Assembly: GCA_015099395.1 (NCBI GenBank)
Contig: AP024096.1
Location: 1,984,001 to 2,048,000, forward strand
Origin: Ktedonobacteria bacterium brp13
GTDB taxonomy: Bacteria > Chloroflexota > Ktedonobacteria > Ktedonobacterales > Ktedonobacteraceae
Direction of reading: 5' to 3'
Length of the DNA stretch: 64,000 bases
Shown: positions 18,952 through 27,467 of the stretch, piece by piece
Position numbering within the stretch: position 1 is the first letter of the stretch
Layout: every line of letters starts with the position of its first letter
Program-made: the position numbers and the translations under genes
The notes under the pieces: generated by a model
What the model was told of the DNA's origin: nothing
Database searches by the model: none
Seen by the model: the letters and a program-made list of their open reading frames with translations, nothing else

Positions 18952-20361
18952 TTGCGAGTTCATTATGATGCAACAAAGCGAGATATAGCGGCTCTACGTA
19001 AAGAAATGGATTACTATATGAATCATCCCATGAGATTTGCTTTCCGGCCTTACGGAAGGACGAGTCGAGTGCGCCTGGAAAGACAGTTAAGAGCTGAACT
19101 GGATGGACTGGAGAACTTCAAGCAGGAATTAACGGATCGTTTGCGATATGTAGATAAGGGAACTCAGACCATAAACTATCTTGGAGCTTCTTATTCAGAC
19201 AGGCAAAGGGAGGTAGATAGAAAATTCTTTCAGCAAATTCCTGGAAAAGGGGAGAGGCATGAGGACGTTGCCATTGTAGCGGTCAATCACGTATTCCCAG
19301 GAATAGATGTTTGTTTTGATGAGCTGAAGACAAGAGCCGATTTTGCAATTCTTATCCCCAAGGGCAGTAGTGATAATGCAGCAACAAAAGAAGAATTTGG
19401 GGACAGATATAATTTTCAGCTTGATAAGAAGAGCTGTAAGAATGTAGATCAAGTGGTGGCATGTTTCGACAAGTATATTGGTAAAGACAAGAAAATAATC
19501 CTTATGGATCATGGAGGCTACTTCGCCGAGAACCTCGCTGAACTGCAGAAGGCACTCAACGGACGTATCCTCGGAGTCATTGAAAACACACAAAATGGTC
19601 ATGATAAATATGTCAAACAGAAAGATTTGCCTGTTCCTGTTATATCTCTTGCAGCCTGTGAACTAAAAAACAAAGCAGAGGCATCTATAGGATCATCTGT
19701 AGTAGAAGCAACTAAAGCAATCATGCGAAGAAAAGGCATGACTATGTTTGATATCACATCAACGCTCGTACTAGGATACGGAAAAGTTGGGGCCGCCATT
19801 GCAGATTGTTTACCATCACAGACGATAACGGTTTATGATGTATCAGAGAGTGCATGTAGGAAAGCCAGTGACAAGGGTTTTATAGTTGCTAAAGGTGAAG
19901 ACAAAGAAAAAGGTAAAGAAGCACGTTTACAAGCTCTGAGCAAGGCGCAGGTAATATTTTGTGCGGGAGGGCGCAATGCCCTTAAGGCAGAGGATTATCC
20001 ACACTTGAAAGATGGATGCATTATTGCAACCGTGACCTCCCGCGATGAAGCGCTTCATTTACCACCTGCATCATATAAACGGGTCAATGATGATTATCGC
20101 CATAGTCACATCTATACTTATCGAGATGAAACGACGGGACATGTTATCCATTTACTTAATGATGGAGACGCAGTCAACTTTATTGAGCAAAGTCCAGTCA
20201 ATGGTCATAGCATCAAGGCTGTTGAAGGATTAGAGGTTGGCAGTTTCGAACACATCTACGCAAACCACGCTCAGCTACCACGCGGACTCCAGGACCCACC
20301 TCTCGACCTCCAGGGAAGCGTTGAGACAATATGGGAGAACATCTATCAAAGAAAGTTATGA
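18952..20361 (+). CDS. S-adenosylhomocysteine-hydrolase-like NAD-binding protein
   Basis: Up to 469 residues (TTG at 18952; the first in-frame ATG is 19006). An N-terminal helical region of about 100 residues is not recognised. The rest follows the fold of adenosylhomocysteinase: KIILMDHGGYFAE resembles ILDDGGDL, GVIENTQNG resembles the ISEETTTGV stretch, PVISLAACELKNK aligns with the Lys/Asp loop (Lys kept, Asp to Glu by my alignment), VVEATKAIMRRKGM leads into a Rossmann motif LVLGYGKVGAAIA (275-280), and HLLNDGDAVNF lies near the C-terminus. It is much more divergent than housekeeping AHCY. It could be a hydrolase, a lyase or a non-catalytic NAD sensor. AT-rich codon use suggests transfer. 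Confidence 0.7.
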   Translation: MRVHYDATKRDIAALRKEMDYYMNHPMRFAFRPYGRTSRVRLERQLRAELDGLENFKQELTDRLRYVDKGTQTINYLGASYSDRQREVDRKFFQQIPGKGERHEDVAIVAVNHVFPGIDVCFDELKTRADFAILIPKGSSDNAATKEEFGDRYNFQLDKKSCKNVDQVVACFDKYIGKDKKIILMDHGGYFAENLAELQKALNGRILGVIENTQNGHDKYVKQKDLPVPVISLAACELKNKAEASIGSSVVEATKAIMRRKGMTMFDITSTLVLGYGKVGAAIADCLPSQTITVYDVSESACRKASDKGFIVAKGEDKEKGKEARLQALSKAQVIFCAGGRNALKAEDYPHLKDGCIIATVTSRDEALHLPPASYKRVNDDYRHSHIYTYRDETTGHVIHLLNDGDAVNFIEQSPVNGHSIKAVEGLEVGSFEHIYANHAQLPRGLQDPPLDLQGSVETIWENIYQRKL

Positions 20362-20424
20362 CTCACCGTTCGCTTAAGGGACATTCAAAAAATGAATCCA
20401 CCCAGCCAACAGAGATAGTTCCCA

Positions 20425-20667
20425 CTAACCAGGGGTCGCTATCGGTGTGATACTCTCAGCCAGAACAGGCTTACGAGGACGACCTCGTGGCCGTTTTGGC
20501 TGAGTTGGATCAGGAAGCGGCCTTGTGCGAGGACGACCTCGTGACCGCTTCTGAGACGTTGACTTCTCTTGCAAGGATGGATGAGGTTGCGGCTCTATTG
20601 GCAGAGAAGAGGGAATATCGACGCACCATTTTTCTAAGGAAGACCATCGCTGGAGGTGGGTTTCCAC
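20425..20667 (-). CDS. Small basic protein with two AT-hook-like motifs
   Basis: 80 residues if the GTG at 20667 is used. The frame is open a little further upstream but offers no better start. The C-terminal half has two RGRPR motifs (RSRGRPRTRPL and RPRGRPRKPV), the core of the AT-hook that binds the minor groove of AT-rich DNA. Its two DNA copies are near-repeats. Coding status is uncertain, because RGRPR-type repeats also arise by chance in direct repeats. Confidence 0.4.
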   Translation of the reverse strand: METHLQRWSSLEKWCVDIPSSLPIEPQPHPSLQEKSTSQKRSRGRPRTRPLPDPTQPKRPRGRPRKPVLAESITPIATPG

Positions 20668-20763
20668 CTCCTGTTCGGCGATTGAGAGAGAAGGGCTGGC
20701 AACAGTACCTCGCTCTCAGTCTACCTTACACCGCCTCCTGCGTGACGGCAATAAAACACATTC

Positions 20764-21348
20764 TTAAACGTTATTAATATCATTTTGCCACTTTTGAATC
20801 TTTTCCTGAAGCTTTTTATGAAACTTTGCCCATCGTTTCACATCAGAGATCTCAGGAACTTCTGATCCCACTGAGGATCGACTATGTTCCTCAGAACTAT
20901 CATGTTCACCTGATTGTTCTGAGGAACATGATAGATCATCACTACCAAGTGCGGCTTCTCTATCTATGTACGGTACGCGTATGGGTTTATATATTTGATC
21001 TATAACTTCGTTCAGCGGTTTAATGTGTTCGAAATCATAATCAACCGACAAACTTGATATTGCCCCTGCCCTACTTGCATCCAGATGTTCTTTTATTAGT
21101 CCTTTAGTCTTGTCTTCTAAGGGTAATTGCTCTTTGAAGGCATAGATCATTCCTTCTTGCTCAGATCCTGTATCTGTAGTCTCTTGAACAGATCCTGTAT
21201 CTGTAGTCTCTTGAACAGATCCTGTATCTGTAGTCCCTTGAACAGATCCTGTATCTGTAGTCTTTTGAACAGATCTGGAATCATGTGGTTTAATACTATT
21301 ATTAGAGGAAAGGGAATCATCACTGCCAGTACCCTGTCGTGGGTGCAT
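20764..21348 (-). CDS. Ser/Thr/Asp-rich protein with four 9-residue tandem repeats
   Basis: 194 residues, not recognised. The N-terminal third is low-complexity and contains repeats of SVQETTDTG (about residues 26-65), encoded by almost identical 27-bp units at about 21150-21270. The C-terminal part is acidic then helical (VKRWAKFHKKLQEKIQKWQN). It starts with ATG overlapping the stop of the upstream 66-residue gene (TAATG), so the two are translationally coupled. It is hydrophilic, with no signal peptide or membrane segment. Confidence 0.6.
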   Translation of the reverse strand: MHPRQGTGSDDSLSSNNSIKPHDSRSVQKTTDTGSVQGTTDTGSVQETTDTGSVQETTDTGSEQEGMIYAFKEQLPLEDKTKGLIKEHLDASRAGAISSLSVDYDFEHIKPLNEVIDQIYKPIRVPYIDREAALGSDDLSCSSEQSGEHDSSEEHSRSSVGSEVPEISDVKRWAKFHKKLQEKIQKWQNDINNV

Positions 21349-21548
21349 TAATCGTAAGATGTCAGAATGTCTATCAGGTTTTTTGTAGTATATTCATGGG
21401 TTTCTTGTTGCCCGAGATCATTTGGGGGACGATTAGATTGTCCCATTTGCAGTACATCAAATTTGTTTCCATACATGATGCCTGATCCAGATGCGTCGGA
21501 ACTCTTCCTTTTGCCTATATCTAGTTTATCCATCTTTTTTCCTTTCAT
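21348..21548 (-). CDS. Small hydrophilic protein coupled to the repeat protein
   Basis: 66 residues (MKGKKMDKLDIGKRKSS...), not recognised. It is lysine-rich at the start and probably disordered. A GGAAAAAAG-like purine stretch precedes it. Its stop overlaps the start of the 194-residue gene (TAATG), the best evidence that both are real genes of one operon. Confidence 0.5.
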   Translation of the reverse strand: MKGKKMDKLDIGKRKSSDASGSGIMYGNKFDVLQMGQSNRPPNDLGQQETHEYTTKNLIDILTSYD

Positions 21549-21624
21549 AAAATTGTCGAATCGAATTGATGTTTAGTAACATAATGTCGCTAAGAGCGTA
21601 TTTTGTCAAATAGGGGTCACAAGC

Positions 21625-21897
21625 TTGCCCGCGACTATTGCCATCCCTGAGTGCTTGCTCAAGCTGAAGCGAGGATATTGGATCATTGAAAATGGCTTAC
21701 ATTATGTAAAAGATGTGATCATGGGTGAGGACAAAAGCACGATCCATGCTGACAATGGACCCAAAATCATGGCAGCATTACGCAATACGGCGCTCAGTTT
21801 GCTCCGTCACGCTGGATGTTCCACTATTGCTGCTCGGATGCGCTACAACAGCACCCATCCTCAAGCGGCTTTGGAGATTTTGTCTCTCTCTTTGTGA
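21625..21897 (+). pseudogene. ISAs1-family transposase, C-terminal remnant
   Basis: 90 residues matching the end of ISAs1 transposases: RGYWIIENGLHYVKDVIMGED then GPKIMAALRNTALSLLR. The first three quarters (about 280 residues) are absent. It separates the repeat-protein operon from the coiled-coil gene. Confidence 0.8.
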
Positions 21898-21910
21898 GAA
21901 CGCATAAGCC

Positions 21911-22360
21911 CTACTGACGCTGCTGCTCGCTGAGCGCCGTGTAGAGATCATGCATAAATTCATCAAGAAAGATATCTGTCTCTAACCAGGAGGCCAGGTG
22001 CAAGATCTCTTCGAGCGCTTGCAGACGCGTGAGCAAGCGGCGACGGCGCAACACCGCAAGCGTGGCCTGGAGATGGTCGGCGTGCTTGATACTGCCAAAG
22101 CGATCGGCAAAGACCTGACGGGTCTGCTCCTCCTTGGTCGCCAGATCTTCCCAGGAACCCAGCAGGGACGTGATGGACGCGGTCGCCGCCTCCACCTTCT
22201 TCACCGCGCCACTGAGCTCCTGTTCCAGGAGTGCGGACTCAGCAATCATCACATCGAGGGGATGGTCCTCTCCTGGCTGCCAGCGTTGCCGTCTCGCCGG
22301 ATCGCTCACCGGGACTTTGCGCGCCGCATCCTCAGCGCGCCGTTTGCGTGGTCGTGGCAT
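21911..22360 (-). CDS. Hypothetical coiled-coil protein
   Basis: 149 residues from an ATG at 22360 with a strong GAGGAGG ribosome site. The N-terminus is basic (MPRPRKRRAEDAARK). The rest is helical with heptad-like spacing (LEQELSGAVKKVEAATASITS, LQATLAVLRRRRLLTRLQALE). No family is recognised. The upstream region (22381-22660) has repeated TTGTGA/CTCACA boxes and a palindrome, so it may be regulated or lie next to a replication or partition site. Confidence 0.55.
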   Translation of the reverse strand: MPRPRKRRAEDAARKVPVSDPARRQRWQPGEDHPLDVMIAESALLEQELSGAVKKVEAATASITSLLGSWEDLATKEEQTRQVFADRFGSIKHADHLQATLAVLRRRRLLTRLQALEEILHLASWLETDIFLDEFMHDLYTALSEQQRQ

Positions 22361-22380
22361 CGTACTGCCTCCTCGTACTA

Positions 22381-22660
22381 AAGTTGTGAGTAGTCTATAC
22401 TCCTAGACTCACAAGAAAGTATACCAGAGAGCCCCACTGCACTGCACTGCAAGTATTGTCGATCATGCCTGATTATACGCCCTTGTGCCCGAAATAGCGG
22501 TATAAAGTTGTGATCAGACTATGTTACTTTGCTCACATCTTACTATTCCGGTATCTACTATAGCTACCGGAATGAATGACAATCTATCTACATTTTAGCA
22601 TATTGTACGTATGTCTTATCTTACTTGTGTGTTATTTATAGTATTTTGCTCACAACTTTC
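22381..22660. repeat. Cluster of TTGTGAG / CTCACAA boxes with a palindrome
   Basis: AAAGTTGTGAGTAG (22381), AAAGTTGTGATCAG (about 22505), ACTTTGCTCACAT (about 22528) and ATTTTGCTCACAACTTTCC (about 22641) are direct and inverted copies of one box. Between them lies ATTCCGGTA...TACCGGAAT (22546-22574), a perfect palindrome with a 10-base centre. The block is AT-rich and gene-free. It resembles an iteron or operator cluster. Confidence 0.5.
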
Positions 22661-23053
22661 CTTCGTAGCCATAACGTACTTTTATGGCCATACATGTGGC
22701 TGGTGACAGCTTCCGTAGCGCTACTCCCTGTACTCAGCCATTCGGCCTGATCTCCACCCTCATGACCCTCGTGTGACCGATCCTGGGTCTGCTGGATGCT
22801 GAGTCGTTTGCTCCTCTATCTCACGAGCAAACGTCTGCGCATGTTGCTCCAGCACACTACTTATGGTTTGCATCTGCTGCTCCAACGCTGCTGTTTGCCA
22901 TTCCCCTGCCACCTGGATCAGCTGATGCAGGTGGCACAACTCCAAGATGTGCAGATCAGTCGTTCCGGGCTCCAGCAACGTTTTACCGAGTCGGCCGCGG
23001 GTCTTTGTGCATGATCGTAAAAGAGTAGCTATGAGAGGAGGGTCGAAACTAAT
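22661..23053. other. Gene-poor spacer with GGTGACAGCTT motif
   Basis: At 22690-22715 it carries GGCTGGTGACAGCTT followed by CCGTAGCGCTAC, the inverse of the motif near 18540-18575. A 72-codon minus-strand frame (22760-22978) beginning with TTG is helical but lacks support. Nothing else is seen. Confidence 0.45.
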
Positions 23054-23430
23054 TCATTTGTTGATCGATTTTGCTCTTACGAGTGCTCGTACATTTATAA
23101 CAAGATAGATCAAGGTATTGAGGTTGGCGACAGAACGTTGGTTGTGCACTTTTGGTCGTTCGATCCCCAGTGCCTGGGCTTGACTATTGATACGTTCGCA
23201 GCTCGTTCTCTGGGTGTAAATAGCCTTGTAGAGCGGACTGCTACGGTCGAGTAAGGCACGCATGAGACCACCACGCTCCCAGTTGAGATCCTTGACGCAG
23301 CCTTTCCCATTCACAAATTGTTCGTGCTCACACCGTTCTCCGGTGGCGTTGGGAAACAAGAGTGGACAGACGAAACGTTGTGCACGATAGCCTGAGGAAA
23401 CCTCGCCAGGACATCCCTTACATATAGTGA
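23054..23430 (-). pseudogene. DDE transposase, C-terminal remnant
   Basis: The last about 120 residues of a transposase: a Cys-containing stretch (CPLLFPNATGERCEHE) then LYKAIYTQRTSCERINSQAQ, GIERPKVHNQ and NLNTLIYLVINVRAL, a C-terminus common in Chloroflexota DDE transposases. The open frame continues upstream to 23908 only by chance, reading through the inverted repeat. The catalytic part is lost. Confidence 0.7.
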
Positions 23431-23518
23431 CACTCACATTGGCAGAAAAAAAGCTCGTCGAACTCAGCAAGGTATGAGATAATAGGATACATATACAGTA
23501 TGCGAAGAGAGAAGGAGT

Positions 23519-23737
23519 TGGTAGTAAGCGCGAAGAGTAGTCAGTTTTTAGGCCGACGAGTGAGCACTCGGCGCCAAGTGTGAGCAGCTCAACCATCAGC
23601 GGTTTGAGAAGCTGCTCCCCATCTGGCTTTTTCCAGCAACGTTTTGTCAATGAGCAGGCTTCGGGTCGTTTCGCGCTGAAGTCGCTTGCCCATCCAAGAG
23701 TGGTGCCCGTTTCGCCCGCAGCATCCTGGGATTGACA
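23519..23737 (+). repeat. 219-bp inverted repeat, left copy
   Basis: This is the reverse complement of 25335-25553 with only about four mismatches by eye. The two copies enclose the PQQ beta-propeller gene and nothing else. The repeats contain the sequence GGCGCCAAGTGTGAGCAGC and match no gene I recognise. The near identity implies a recent origin or ongoing gene conversion. Confidence 0.85.
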
Positions 23738-23807
23738 ATTCCGTGAAGAATACTCTCGATTGAACGTAGAATCAGAGACAAGATGATCTGAAAGGAAATG
23801 GTTCTCT

Positions 23808-25289
23808 ATGCATCGAGTGTCTGGCTGGATCAGATTGCATGTGATCTGGGTGATCATTCTCTCATTGACCGTGGCTTTGCTCCTGGGATCTGGAGTGTGG
23901 TTGTTCATCCGAACAAGCGCTCGTTCAGTTCACGGTGTTCTGGTGACAGGACCAGCCTTTGTTGCCCTGCTTGATAAAGAGACTGGCAAATCGATCTGGC
24001 GGTATCAGACGGACTTGTACAGTCGTCAGGTAGGCATAAATACGCCTCGGACAGGCATAACCGCATTCGCACCGTTGGTTTCCAATGGTCTGGTTTATGT
24101 TCTTACGCAGACTCCAGTCGGATACACCCCGAATGGATTCACCTATACCATGGAGGCATTGAGCCTGGCAACTGGCACGGTGCAGTGGAGTTGGGGATGG
24201 AAAGAGGCTCCTACGCTGGAAGATCCGCTGACTCTTGCCAATGGCGTGATCTATATCAGTGAGTATACTTTTACTGGGAATATCGATTCTCCACCTTCTT
24301 CACCTTTCTCTCCTGGTTCTCCTTCCGCAGATCAGGGATATATCGTTGCCTTGCAGGCCAGCGATGGGCACCAGCTCTGGAAGGCCTCTCTCTCAGGTCA
24401 GCCCTCGCCCGCAACGGTGGCGGATAATGTTCTGTATCTGAGCAATGGGAAGGCATTACTCGCTTTAAGCGCCAGCGATGGGCACCAACTCTGGCAATAC
24501 CAACCAGACGACGGAGATATGACTTATTATAATCAGATAGATTATCAGACAGGACAGGCACATACGGTTATCGTGCAAGGTCAGGTCTATCTCGAAATCC
24601 GCCGAGTGGAAGGGGATCATTATGTGGACGATCTGGCAGCGCTGAATCCTCAAACGGGGCGCCTGGTCTGGCGTTATTGGAGCCATGGCGATGGCGAGTC
24701 AATCACCATGCCTATCCTGGCGAAGAATACTCTTTATGTGGGGATAGGGGTATGGGGTGCCATAAACGCGCCTTTTGTCGCGTTGAATGCCAGCACCGGA
24801 GCAGCATCATGGACGTATCAGGGCTCGCCTAGGGGGTATTTATCGCAACCAGTCTTGGACAATGGGGTGCTCTATTTGAAAGAGTTCACTCTGAAAGGGA
24901 CGCCAAGCGATGTCGTTGCGCTGCAGGTGAGCAATGGGCAGGTCCTGAAACGATACACGCCTGCGAGCGGAGAAGCATTCTCCACGCTCACAGTAAACCA
25001 GCAAACACTTTATCTGACCGTTTCACGATCAAAGCGCACACCGGAAGAAGTAATCGCTCTGAATCGGGCAACTGGCGCGGAAGTCTGGCACTCATCTCTA
25101 TCTCCACTCCCCTTTGGCCTCTCTGCTGTCACCGTTTCTCAGAATCAAGTGTATGTCGTTGCAGCGCAGAGCGACGTGTGGTCAGCGACGCTCTTTGTCT
25201 TGCAGGCGGGCAACGGAAAACAGCTTTGGAGCTATGCAATGAGTGACCAGATGTATCCAGTGATGTATCCAGTGGTCACTGCTGTCTAA
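23808..25289 (+). CDS. Membrane-anchored PQQ-like beta-propeller protein
   Basis: 493 residues. An N-terminal membrane anchor (residues about 10-32, VIWVIILSLTVALLLGSGVWL) is followed by a propeller built from repeats of the PQQ_2 type: ALLDKETGKSIWRYQTD, ALSLATGTVQWSW, ALQASDGHQLWKASL, ALSASDGHQLWQYQP, ALNPQTGRLVWRYW, ALNASTGAASWTYQ, VLQAGNGKQLWSY. No dehydrogenase catalytic residues are seen, so it is more likely a binding or scaffold domain outside the cell. It starts with ATG 23808 after AAAGGAAA, just inside the left inverted repeat, and ends about 45 bases before the right one. Confidence 0.88.
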   Translation: MHRVSGWIRLHVIWVIILSLTVALLLGSGVWLFIRTSARSVHGVLVTGPAFVALLDKETGKSIWRYQTDLYSRQVGINTPRTGITAFAPLVSNGLVYVLTQTPVGYTPNGFTYTMEALSLATGTVQWSWGWKEAPTLEDPLTLANGVIYISEYTFTGNIDSPPSSPFSPGSPSADQGYIVALQASDGHQLWKASLSGQPSPATVADNVLYLSNGKALLALSASDGHQLWQYQPDDGDMTYYNQIDYQTGQAHTVIVQGQVYLEIRRVEGDHYVDDLAALNPQTGRLVWRYWSHGDGESITMPILAKNTLYVGIGVWGAINAPFVALNASTGAASWTYQGSPRGYLSQPVLDNGVLYLKEFTLKGTPSDVVALQVSNGQVLKRYTPASGEAFSTLTVNQQTLYLTVSRSKRTPEEVIALNRATGAEVWHSSLSPLPFGLSAVTVSQNQVYVVAAQSDVWSATLFVLQAGNGKQLWSYAMSDQMYPVMYPVVTAV

Positions 25290-25334
25290 AAACGTGTTTC
25301 GAGAAAGCCTTGTCGGTCAATCCAGACCCAAAGG

Positions 25335-25553
25335 TGTCAATCCCAGGATGCTGCGGGCGAAACGGGCACCACTCTTGGATGGGCAAGCGACTTCAGCGTG
25401 AAACGACCCGAAGCCTGCTCATTGGCAAAACGTTGCTGGAAAAAGCCAGATGGGGGGCAGCTTCTCAAACCGCTAATGGTTGAGCTGCTCACACTTGGCG
25501 CCGAGTGCTCACTCGTCGGCCTAAAAACTGACTACTCTTCGCGCTTACTACCA
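25335..25553 (-). repeat. 219-bp inverted repeat, right copy
   Basis: This is the mirror of 23519-23737. Homology begins at TGTCAATCCC and stops after TACTACCA. No obvious target duplication flanks the outer edges (left neighbour GGAGT, right neighbour GGAGT-like GGAGTA, which may be a 5-bp duplication or chance). Confidence 0.85.
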
Positions 25554-26240
25554 GGAGTATGAAGCAACTTAATGAAAAATTCATAACATCACATGGTTCA
25601 TGTTTAGACTACTAGCCAGAACCAGAATGCTGCGAAAAGTTTCGTGTTCCATATCTGGCATACTGAACAGACAATAGCCGCTCTAGCAGCTTGTGGCTGA
25701 GCATCCTTTTCTGCTTGGTAAATGCCCTCTGAAGTGAGCAGGTTTGGCCCTCAAACGTAAGCACTTGCCCTCAAATATGAGCACTGGTACGAACGTGCAT
25801 GGGCAAACCGCTCCACATCTGGGGTATCAGCAGAGAAAGTTGTAAATAACCCGAACGCTCCGGGCAGTCGCCGCATCCTTGTTATCTGGATAGTGTCACG
25901 CCATTGGCTGCCAGGTGATACGCGCCTTCTACACAATGACAGGCGGAAACTACACCCCAGAGATCGCGTCGCCGGTCCACACCTGTTTGCCGCCATCCGC
26001 TGATAAATCGATCTCCGGGCCTCGTCGTGCAGTTTGGCATCAGCTTCACCACTCCAGGCCCAAACGAAAGCGATTCTGACCCAGTGGAAGGAAATCTGCT
26101 GTGTTTGCCATCTCACGCGAGAAAGATTTTTGCCTCTTACTTTTGAGAAAGGAAAAAATCCCCCTGGCGTGAGATGAGATTCACCCGTTTTTGTCCAGTC
26201 AGGAATTCCGAATGTTTCGCATCTTCAACTGAGGAGAACG
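25554..26240. other. Gene-poor spacer with IS21-like tandem end repeats
   Basis: No supported gene. A 121-codon minus-strand frame (25751-26116) has odd composition and no family features. At about 25745-25785 two 20-bp units, TGGCCCTCAAACGTAAGCAC and TTGCCCTCAAATATGAGCAC, stand in tandem, like the multiple terminal repeats of IS21-type elements, so a remnant of such an end is possible. Confidence 0.4.
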
Positions 26241-27110
26241 TTAAAGAAGCGCCTCCCGGTGTTTCTGAATAAATTCCTCGAGGCTCATCGGTTTGCGACC
26301 CGTGATGGTCTCAATCACATCATCTGTACCAGAGAAAACGCCTGCTGCATGATCTTTTGCCACTTCAGTAAGATGCTGGGCCAGGAAGGGTGATTTGCTT
26401 CTCTGTAATGCCTGCTCGTAAAAATCTTCATACGATATTCTTTCATAGGTAATGTGACGCCCTAATAGTTCTGATACTGCTGTGCATGCCTCTGCATAGG
26501 TATACTCCTTAGGGCCAAACAATCGATAGGTTTTCCCTGCATGCGCTGTTGGCTGCTCGAGAATACTCACGATGAGACGAGCTTGATCCTCAGTTGCGAT
26601 TGGGGCATGCTTCGCATCACCAAATGGTAAGCGCACACGTCCTTCTTTGATATTTTGCGCATAGTAGAGAAACCATTCGGCGAAAAATGTCGGGTGCAGA
26701 TGGGTAACGGCAATGCCGGACCAATCAAAAACTCTTTCTGCTGTCCAGTGATTGAACGCCGCATGACTCTTTGCTTCACGTCTGGCAGAGACTTGAGACA
26801 TATTTACGACGAGAGGCACAGAAGCCTCTTTCGCGGCTTGCGCAAAGTAGGCTGTTGCTTCTATGAGACCCGGAGCAATGGGATACACAAAGTAGGCTCC
26901 TGAAACCCCTTCGAGCGCGGGCCGAATTGCCGCAAAGTCGAGAAGATCACCGACAACGATCTCCGCGCCTCGTTTTTCTAATTCGGTACTCTCTTCATTG
27001 GCGTGATGAACGAAAGCCCTCACGTTCTGACCTCGCTCAAGGAGAAATTCAACGGCTTTCCTGCCGGTATCGCCTGTCGCGCCCGTAACTAAAAACCGTT
27101 TTGAACGCAT
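26241..27110 (-). CDS. NmrA-like NAD(P)-binding protein
   Basis: 289 residues. The N-terminal NAD(P) motif is LVTGATGDTGRKAVEFLLERG. The pattern GDLLDFAAIRPALEGVSGAYF and later GIAVTHLHPTFFAEW follow NmrA/QorB-like atypical SDRs. These bind NADP and act as redox sensors or quinone/sugar reductases; the specific role is not known. It starts at 27110 after AGAGAGAAG and appears single and intact. Confidence 0.87.
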   Translation of the reverse strand: MRSKRFLVTGATGDTGRKAVEFLLERGQNVRAFVHHANEESTELEKRGAEIVVGDLLDFAAIRPALEGVSGAYFVYPIAPGLIEATAYFAQAAKEASVPLVVNMSQVSARREAKSHAAFNHWTAERVFDWSGIAVTHLHPTFFAEWFLYYAQNIKEGRVRLPFGDAKHAPIATEDQARLIVSILEQPTAHAGKTYRLFGPKEYTYAEACTAVSELLGRHITYERISYEDFYEQALQRSKSPFLAQHLTEVAKDHAAGVFSGTDDVIETITGRKPMSLEEFIQKHREALL

Positions 27111-27467
27111 GGTACTTCTCTCTTTCTTCTGGACTTGATTGCTCTCGCCTTTTTCGTGTATGGCGAACCGCTACAAAGAAGATTCTTCTCATCTCTGATA
27201 TGGTTTTGCCTTTGCATCCCTTCGCGATATCATGCAGGCGAGCAGGAGCAACGCTTCGGATGTCGCTAGTGATGGCGCGAGCAGGAGCACCATATCACGT
27301 GATCTCATCACTCTTTCTTTTCGAGAAGGGCGCGTTTTCATTCCTGCCCAAGGTCTTTCGATTTGTCGTATGAGAAAAAGCAGGGCTATATAAGCACAAA
27401 ACTGTTCCTTCTCTCGCAGAATGTCTTCTTTCGTTCAAAATACACCAAAGGGCCTCTTGAAAATGCA
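27111..27467. other. Intergenic spacer
   Basis: This presumably carries the promoter of the NmrA-like gene on the minus strand and the 3' side of the next minus-strand gene. A short direct repeat (GCGAGCAGGAGCA) occurs twice near 27238 and 27278. No gene is seen. Confidence 0.4.

Noticed and set aside
21150..21270. Regularly spaced near-identical repeats that could suggest a CRISPR array
   Set aside because: Units are contiguous 27-bp coding repeats without unique spacers, in frame with the 194-residue protein.
23431..23908. Extension of the transposase remnant to a 284-residue protein
   Set aside because: The upstream part reads through the 219-bp inverted repeat and the start of the PQQ gene in antisense and has no family features.
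25751..26116. 121-codon minus-strand frame
   Set aside because: Atypical composition, no ribosome site and no recognisable domain.
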